NCBI RefSeq assembly: GCF_900088125.1
Contig: NZ_FLQT01000003.1
Span: 1,673,071 to 1,737,070, forward strand
Reading direction: 5' to 3'
DNA length: 64,000 nt
Source of the DNA: Peptoniphilus pacaensis
Lineage (GTDB): Bacteria; Bacillota; Clostridia; Tissierellales; Peptoniphilaceae
This document shows, one piece after another, positions 59,578-64,000 of the stretch. The notes below the pieces were generated by a model. The model made no database searches, had not been told where the DNA came from, and saw nothing but the letters and a program-made list of their open reading frames with translations. The position numbers were made by a program, and so were the translations under genes. Position 1 is the first letter of the stretch, and each line of letters opens with the position of its first letter.

Positions 59578-59993
59578 CATAGTATTCGAATCATTTTCAG
59601 ACGGGCCGCGTCGCCGTGTTTTTTGTCTACAGACTTTAAAATAAAGAAACTGATGACCAAAGATAAGGCGCCCAGTATAAAGACATATAGATCGCGCTTC
59701 GGCAAGGCATCGGGCAGGAGGAGCTGCCCCAGGCCGATGGCAAGCAAGAAGACGATCAGGGGAATGCCGTAGACTCTATAAATCGAGTGGAGGACGAAAT
59801 GGTCGTTGACGAACAACTCCACGCTGTCCCCTTCTTTGGCGTTTAAATCATTGGGTACGGAGATAAACTCCGACTTCGATTCACAGGCCGAACTCGAGCA
59901 GGTGGCGCAGGCGGAACCGCAGGCGCCTTTTCTGCTCACCTCCATGTAAGCCAGTCCGTTTTTTACAGATAAGATACGTCCAATTTGGATCAT
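59577..59993 (-). CDS. RseC/MucC-family membrane protein
   Basis: The 138-residue product has a cytosolic N-terminal domain with a cysteine cluster (C25, C29, C32, C37 in ACGSACATCSSSAC) and two membrane helices at about 77-95 and 105-122. This is the RseC/MucC architecture; relatives take part in reducing SoxR or accompany Rnf complexes and may carry an Fe-S cluster. No rnf genes are visible here. It starts four bases after the aspS stop, so it belongs to the hemZ-Mur ligase-aspS run. Function in this organism is not established. Confidence 0.85.
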   Translation of the reverse strand: MIQIGRILSVKNGLAYMEVSRKGACGSACATCSSSACESKSEFISVPNDLNAKEGDSVELFVNDHFVLHSIYRVYGIPLIVFLLAIGLGQLLLPDALPKRDLYVFILGALSLVISFFILKSVDKKHGDAARLKMIRIL

Positions 59994-59997
59994 GAGA

Positions 59998-61776
59998 TCA
60001 CTCCTCTATGACGTGAATGTGAACTTCCTCTAGTTGTTTTTCAGGCAAAGCCACGGGTGCTCCGGTGAGTAAGTCGCTGGCCGATTGAGTTTTCGGGAAG
60101 GCGATGACGTGGCGCATGTTCTTTTCTCCGGTTAAAAGCATGATGAGGCGGTCGAGACCGTATGCCAGGCCACCGTGCGGCGGTGCCCCGTAGCGGAAAG
60201 CTTCGATGAGGAAGCCGAACTTCTCTTCCGTTTCTTCCTTGGTAAATCCGAGGGCTTTAAACATGCGGGATTGCACTTCGCTATCGTGGATACGGATGGA
60301 GCCGCCGCCCATTTCATCGCCGTTAATGACGATGTCGTAGGCTTTCGCGCGGCAAGCGCCGGGATCGGATTCCAGCTTATCCAGGTCTTCGTCCATAGGT
60401 GATGTAAAGGGGTGGTGCTTGGCCACGTAGCGCCCTTCTTCTTCGTCGTATTCGAATAAGGGGAATTCGACGATCCAAAGAGGTGCTATCACATCTTCGG
60501 GAATGAGACCCATCTCATTGGCAATGTGATTTCTTAAATTGCCCAGAGCCGCATAAACCGTGTCGTTTTTGTCCGCAACAAAGAGAACCAAATCGCCGAC
60601 CTTTGCTTCGAGCTGATTAAGAATTGCATCCATGGTGTCGTCGCCGATGAATTTTAAAATAGGCGATTGGATTTCGTCCTCTTTCACCTTGGCCCAGGCC
60701 AGTCCCTTCGCCTTGAAATCTTTGACGAAGGCTTCCAGCTTGTCTATTTTCTTCCGGGAGTAAGCTTCCGCCCCGCCTTCGACGACGATTGCGCGAACGC
60801 TGCCTCCGCTTTCCACTGCGGAGGTAAATACTTTAAAGTCGCAATCCTTCACCAGTTCGGAAACGTCTTTCAGCTCCATGCCGAAGCGCACGTCCGGTTT
60901 ATCCACGCCGTAGCGATCCATGGCTTCTTGATAGGTCATGCGATTAAAGGGAATGGTTAAATCCTTGTTCAGAACCTCTTTAAAGAGCATTTTTAAATAA
61001 CGCTCGTTGACGTCGATTATGTCTTCCATTTCGACGAAACTGAGCTCCATGTCGATTTGCGTAAATTCCGGTTGGCGGTTAAAGCGCAGGTCTTCGTCTC
61101 TGAAGCAGCGGGCGATTTGAATGTAGCGATCGAATCCCGCCACCATAAGCATTTGCTTCATGAGCTGCGGCGATTGAGGCAGCGCGTAGAATTCGCCTTC
61201 GTGGATACGGCTGGGCACCAAGTAGTCCCGAGCCCCTTCCGGCGTCGGCTTGTTTAACATAGGCGTTTCCACTTCGACGAAGCCTTCGCTGTCGAAGAAA
61301 TCCCGTGTCAATTTATATACGCGGGAGCGGGTGCGCAAAATTTCCTGGCTTTTCGGCTTTCTCAAGTCGAGGGCCCGGTACTTCAGGCGCAAGTCGTCGG
61401 AGACGTCATCGTCGTCTTTTACATAAATGGGAGGAACGTCGGATTCGGATAAAATCTTCAGCTCCGTCGCCAAAATTTCGATCTTGCCCGTGGGGATTTG
61501 TTCGTTTACAGAGCTTCTCATGCGTACCTTGCCGACGACAGCGACGCAAAATTCCGAGCGCAGCTTCGTCGCCTTCTCGAAAATAGCCTCGTCCGTATCG
61601 CCGTCAAAGACCACTTGAACAATCCCCGTGTAATCGCGTAAATCGGCAAATACGATGGCGCCGAGATTTCTGGATTTTTGCACCCATCCCATGACCGTGA
61701 CGCTTTCACCGATATGTTCTTCTCGTAATGTTCCGCAGAAATGGCTACGTTTTAAAGAGCCCAATGCTTCTCCCAT
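59998..61776 (-). CDS. aspS: aspartyl-tRNA synthetase (bacterial type)
   Basis: AspRS charges tRNA-Asp. The 592-residue product has the N-terminal OB anticodon domain (VTVMGWVQKSRNLGAIVFADLRD), class II motif 2 (FRDEDLRFNRQPEFTQID), motif 3 (GLAYGLDRLIMLLTG) and the inserted GAD domain that marks the bacterial type. The start is the ATG four bases after GGAGG; an in-frame upstream TTG/ATG is less likely. If the genome lacks AsnRS, this enzyme may also serve tRNA-Asn; that cannot be seen here. Confidence 0.97.
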   Translation of the reverse strand: MGEALGSLKRSHFCGTLREEHIGESVTVMGWVQKSRNLGAIVFADLRDYTGIVQVVFDGDTDEAIFEKATKLRSEFCVAVVGKVRMRSSVNEQIPTGKIEILATELKILSESDVPPIYVKDDDDVSDDLRLKYRALDLRKPKSQEILRTRSRVYKLTRDFFDSEGFVEVETPMLNKPTPEGARDYLVPSRIHEGEFYALPQSPQLMKQMLMVAGFDRYIQIARCFRDEDLRFNRQPEFTQIDMELSFVEMEDIIDVNERYLKMLFKEVLNKDLTIPFNRMTYQEAMDRYGVDKPDVRFGMELKDVSELVKDCDFKVFTSAVESGGSVRAIVVEGGAEAYSRKKIDKLEAFVKDFKAKGLAWAKVKEDEIQSPILKFIGDDTMDAILNQLEAKVGDLVLFVADKNDTVYAALGNLRNHIANEMGLIPEDVIAPLWIVEFPLFEYDEEEGRYVAKHHPFTSPMDEDLDKLESDPGACRAKAYDIVINGDEMGGGSIRIHDSEVQSRMFKALGFTKEETEEKFGFLIEAFRYGAPPHGGLAYGLDRLIMLLTGEKNMRHVIAFPKTQSASDLLTGAPVALPEKQLEEVHIHVIEE

Positions 61777-61784
61777 GATGCCTC

Positions 61785-63317
61785 CTAACAAATTCTGTTT
61801 TCTATTTTATTCAACCAATAGGTTTTTTCTTCACCTTCGGATTGTTCGGCTAAAGTTTCCCACACGTACTTGGCGCCGTGGTCCATGCCTTGGCAGCCGG
61901 CCAACAAAAAGACGTCGTGCTCGCCGACTTTGTCCCACACTTTGGCGATGGCGCTTTTTAAATCGTCGACGACGGGTACGTCGTATCCGGCGTCTTTCAT
62001 AACTTCGTAAAAAGCGGCCAGTTCGGAATCGGTGACCACGTCTTTCGAGGATACCACTTCCTCGCTTCGGGTGGCGTAAAAAGTCTTTAACGGCAATTTA
62101 TCCATCCACTTCACCATTTCCAAAGCGTTGTCGCGATTAAGCGCCGCTCCCCTTCCGCCGCGAACGGCATAAAGGACGTGGAGATTTTTATAATCCATTT
62201 GACAAAGAGTCTCCAAGGTCACGGCGATGTTTTTTTCGTTGGCAAAGTGATCGTCCAGGATCATATAGTCTTTATTATAAATCAATTCGAAGCGTCTTTC
62301 GACCCCGGAAAAATTGCGAAGGGCCTTTTGAATCGTCGCCCCGTCGACGCCTTCCAGCAAACCGTAAGTAATGGCAATCATGGCATTGAGGACGGAGTGG
62401 TAGCCCGCCACTTCCAGCTCAATAGGAAGGACCACAGGATCCAAATTCCATTGGGAACTGTGATGGGCCTTTTTGACCACGTAATTAAATTTCGCAAAGC
62501 CCGTAGACAAATCGATGTCCTCGATGCCGATGGAGGCATCTTTTTCGATCCCTGCCGTTAAAACATCGCCCTTCGTCTTATCAACCAGTCCTTCAATAAG
62601 GGGCGCATCGATGTTTAAAATCACCGCCGTCTTCTCGTCGGCGTGGCGAATGAGGCGACTTTTGAAGTGGAAGTAATTTTCAAAGGTGCCGTGCTGTTCC
62701 AAATGCTCTTCGGAAATATTGTTGAAGCTGACGATGTCGTAGTCGATGCCTCTGCTTCGGTAAAGCTCTTGAGCAGAGGAGGATACCTCCATGACCACGA
62801 CCTCGATGCCGGCATCCACCATGTCTCTCAAATGCTTTTGCAGGTGAATGCTTTCCGGCGTGGTCAAAATTGATGGAATAGATACGTCCTTGTACTGCAC
62901 TTCCACCGTGCCCACGACGCCCACTTCATAGCCTGCCGCTTTAAAGATGTCTCGAATCATATAGGCGGTGGAGGTCTTTCCGTTGGTGGCCGTCACGCCG
63001 AAGACCTTTAATTCCTTCGACGGGTGATTGTAAAATATGCACGCCAAATCCGCCAGAGCTTTCCGCGGATTTTCTACGACGATTTGAGGAATATCGTCGT
63101 CTGTCAAGTGATCGACCACAGCCAATACGGCGCCGTTGGCCTTGGCTTTTTGAATGTAGTCGTGACCGTCGACCAAGACGCCTTTCATGGCGACAAAAAT
63201 ATCTCCCTGGCCGATCTCTCTGGAATCGTTGGCGATATGGGGTATGTCGAGATTTTCGTCGATCTCGCCTTTTCGATCTAATATTTCAATCCCGTCTAAA
63301 AGTGTTTTTAAAATCAT
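61785..63317 (-). CDS. divergent MurE-like Mur ligase family protein
   Basis: The 510-residue product has three Mur-ligase domains: N-terminal (NDSREIGQGDIFVAMKG), central ATPase with GVTATNGKTSTAYMI (107-121), TTPESIHLQ and the carbamylated-lysine segment HGTFENYFHFKSRL (K219). The C-terminal domain departs from MurE: EVSSSAQ replaces EVSSHA, DDHFANEKN replaces the DYAHTPD block, and no DNPR-type diaminopimelate motif is present; the end reads AGCQGMDHGA instead of AGKGHE. It may attach another residue or act on another substrate. Overlaps hemZ by four bases. Confidence 0.85.
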   Translation of the reverse strand: MILKTLLDGIEILDRKGEIDENLDIPHIANDSREIGQGDIFVAMKGVLVDGHDYIQKAKANGAVLAVVDHLTDDDIPQIVVENPRKALADLACIFYNHPSKELKVFGVTATNGKTSTAYMIRDIFKAAGYEVGVVGTVEVQYKDVSIPSILTTPESIHLQKHLRDMVDAGIEVVVMEVSSSAQELYRSRGIDYDIVSFNNISEEHLEQHGTFENYFHFKSRLIRHADEKTAVILNIDAPLIEGLVDKTKGDVLTAGIEKDASIGIEDIDLSTGFAKFNYVVKKAHHSSQWNLDPVVLPIELEVAGYHSVLNAMIAITYGLLEGVDGATIQKALRNFSGVERRFELIYNKDYMILDDHFANEKNIAVTLETLCQMDYKNLHVLYAVRGGRGAALNRDNALEMVKWMDKLPLKTFYATRSEEVVSSKDVVTDSELAAFYEVMKDAGYDVPVVDDLKSAIAKVWDKVGEHDVFLLAGCQGMDHGAKYVWETLAEQSEGEEKTYWLNKIENRIC

Positions 63318-64000
63318 AATCCTTCTCCCAAATACATGGCCTTTTTTCTCAATACTTCGCCGAAACGATCGGTGTAGTCCCGCATATTTCTGAAATTCGA
63401 AAACTTACGAATGGTTTTGCCCTCCCGGTCGACGAGTTTGGTCGTAGCAGACATGCCGACGCCGATGACGGAATGGATCTCCTCCATCATAATCATATTA
63501 TACAAAGACTCCGTGCCTTCTTTCGCGTAACCGATGTTGGAGCCGTTGCCTAAAATTCGCTTTTGCCGATAGAGATAATAAGGCCGATAGCCTCTCTCCA
63601 CCAAGTAATTCATGGTGTAGTCCTGCATGGCACCCGTGTTTTTTACGTACACGCTGTTGTTTTCAAAAATCTTCGAACCGTTCTTTAAAGACAGCATGTG
63701 AACCGTAATGTTTTCCGGATCCAATTCAGAAAGGCGGTCCAAAGTATAGGCCACCTCCTCCACCTCTTCGTCACCCAGTCCCAGAATCATATCCATATTG
63801 ACCTGAAAATCGGTTTGTTCCCGGACGAGGGCGTAGGCCCTTAAAATGTCCTCCGGAGCATGAGGCCGCTTCACCGCTTTGAGGGTGCGCTCCACCATCG
63901 TCTGCGGATTAATGCTGATCCTCGTAATGGGATAGTTCGCGAGACTTTGCACCAGTTCTCTTGTAATGGTCTTCGGCCTTCCTGCTTCCAGGGTAAATTC
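63314..64000 (-). CDS. hemZ: oxygen-independent coproporphyrinogen III oxidase-like radical-SAM protein HemZ, C-terminal part
   Basis: The frame is open to the window edge, so the N-terminus with the radical-SAM CxxxCxxC is missing; 228 residues are visible. EFTLEAGRPKTITRELVQ, ITRISINPQTM, NMDMILGLGDEEVEEVAYTL and ENITVHMLSLKNGS are typical of HemZ/HemN-like proteins. HemZ relatives decarboxylate coproporphyrinogen in haem synthesis, but some HemN-like proteins insert haem or methylate other substrates. It overlaps the Mur ligase gene by four bases (ATGA). Confidence 0.88.
   Translation of the reverse strand, partial: EFTLEAGRPKTITRELVQSLANYPITRISINPQTMVERTLKAVKRPHAPEDILRAYALVREQTDFQVNMDMILGLGDEEVEEVAYTLDRLSELDPENITVHMLSLKNGSKIFENNSVYVKNTGAMQDYTMNYLVERGYRPYYLYRQKRILGNGSNIGYAKEGTESLYNMIMMEEIHSVIGVGMSATTKLVDREGKTIRKFSNFRNMRDYTDRFGEVLRKKAMYLGEGL

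Noticed and set aside
61777-61784. T-box leader for aspS
   Set aside because: Only eight bases separate aspS from the upstream gene; there is no room for a leader RNA.
1-64000. tRNA, rRNA, riboswitches, insertion sequences, prophage
   Set aside because: The few gaps between genes were read on both strands; none shows cloverleaf or GTTCRA-type signatures, known riboswitch cores, transposase genes or phage genes. A covariance-model scan could still find a small RNA in 35046-35805.

Overview
The window looks like the chromosomal core of an anaerobic, moderate-GC (by eye just under 50 %) Gram-positive bacterium of the Clostridia/Tissierellia type. Signs are PolC, RNase Y, a divergent lexA/yneA-type pair, RecX, an endonuclease-type MutL, the rpmE-DUF1385-prmC-prfA order, HemZ and rubrerythrin. 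Shine-Dalgarno sites are strong, and GTG/TTG starts are common in translationally coupled genes. A Peptoniphilaceae-like anaerobic coccus is a guess. I saw no rRNA, tRNA, insertion sequence, prophage or CRISPR array.

Layout. 0-22.5 kb (+, after one partial peptidase gene on -): a long housekeeping run for translation, lipid/cell envelope and RNA metabolism, rpsB-tsf-pyrH-frr-uppS-cdsA-rseP-ispG-polC-rimP-nusA-rnpM-infB-rbfA-nrnA-truB-ribF-rpsO-pnp-dut. It is broken up by internal promoters and intrinsic terminators, two of which (rpsB leader, rimP leader) look regulatory. 22.5-34 kb (+): ftsK-rimO-pgsA-cinA-recA, then a four-gene SbcCD/Rad50-Mre11-like set whose ATPase is split over separate genes, then rny. 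34-38.7 kb: a tyrosine recombinase, about 0.8 kb of AT-rich non-coding DNA with degenerate tandem repeats and a perfect hairpin, the SOS control point (yneA-like and lexA, divergent, with several LexA operators between them) and a lone Mga-type regulator.

38.7-57.3 kb (-): miaB-mutS-mutL-miaA-ynbB-like; a monocistronic rubrerythrin; rpmE-DUF1385-prmC-prfA; and an apparent eight-gene operon FHA-rodA/ftsW-PBP-ispD-ispF-fba-tal-glpX that joins cell-wall elongation with isoprenoid precursors and sugar phosphates. 57.3-59.5 kb (+): recX, a GIY-YIG protein and a two-part ThrE-like transporter. 59.5-64 kb (-): hemZ (partial), a divergent Mur ligase, aspS and an RseC-like protein.

How it fits together. 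DNA repair is concentrated here: RecA, RecX, LexA, MutS/MutL, an Xer-type recombinase and the split SbcCD-like complex placed directly behind recA. The most unusual item is that complex: Walker A plus a CxxC zinc-hook motif in one protein, a 79-residue coiled coil in a second, and signature/Walker B/His-loop in a third, each with its own start signal. Other points worth attention are the LexA operator cluster, a near-identical 17-base extended -10 element at three unrelated promoters, terminators in the nusA-operon and rpsB-tsf leaders, a Mur ligase lacking canonical C-terminal motifs, and the structured AT-rich gap after xer.
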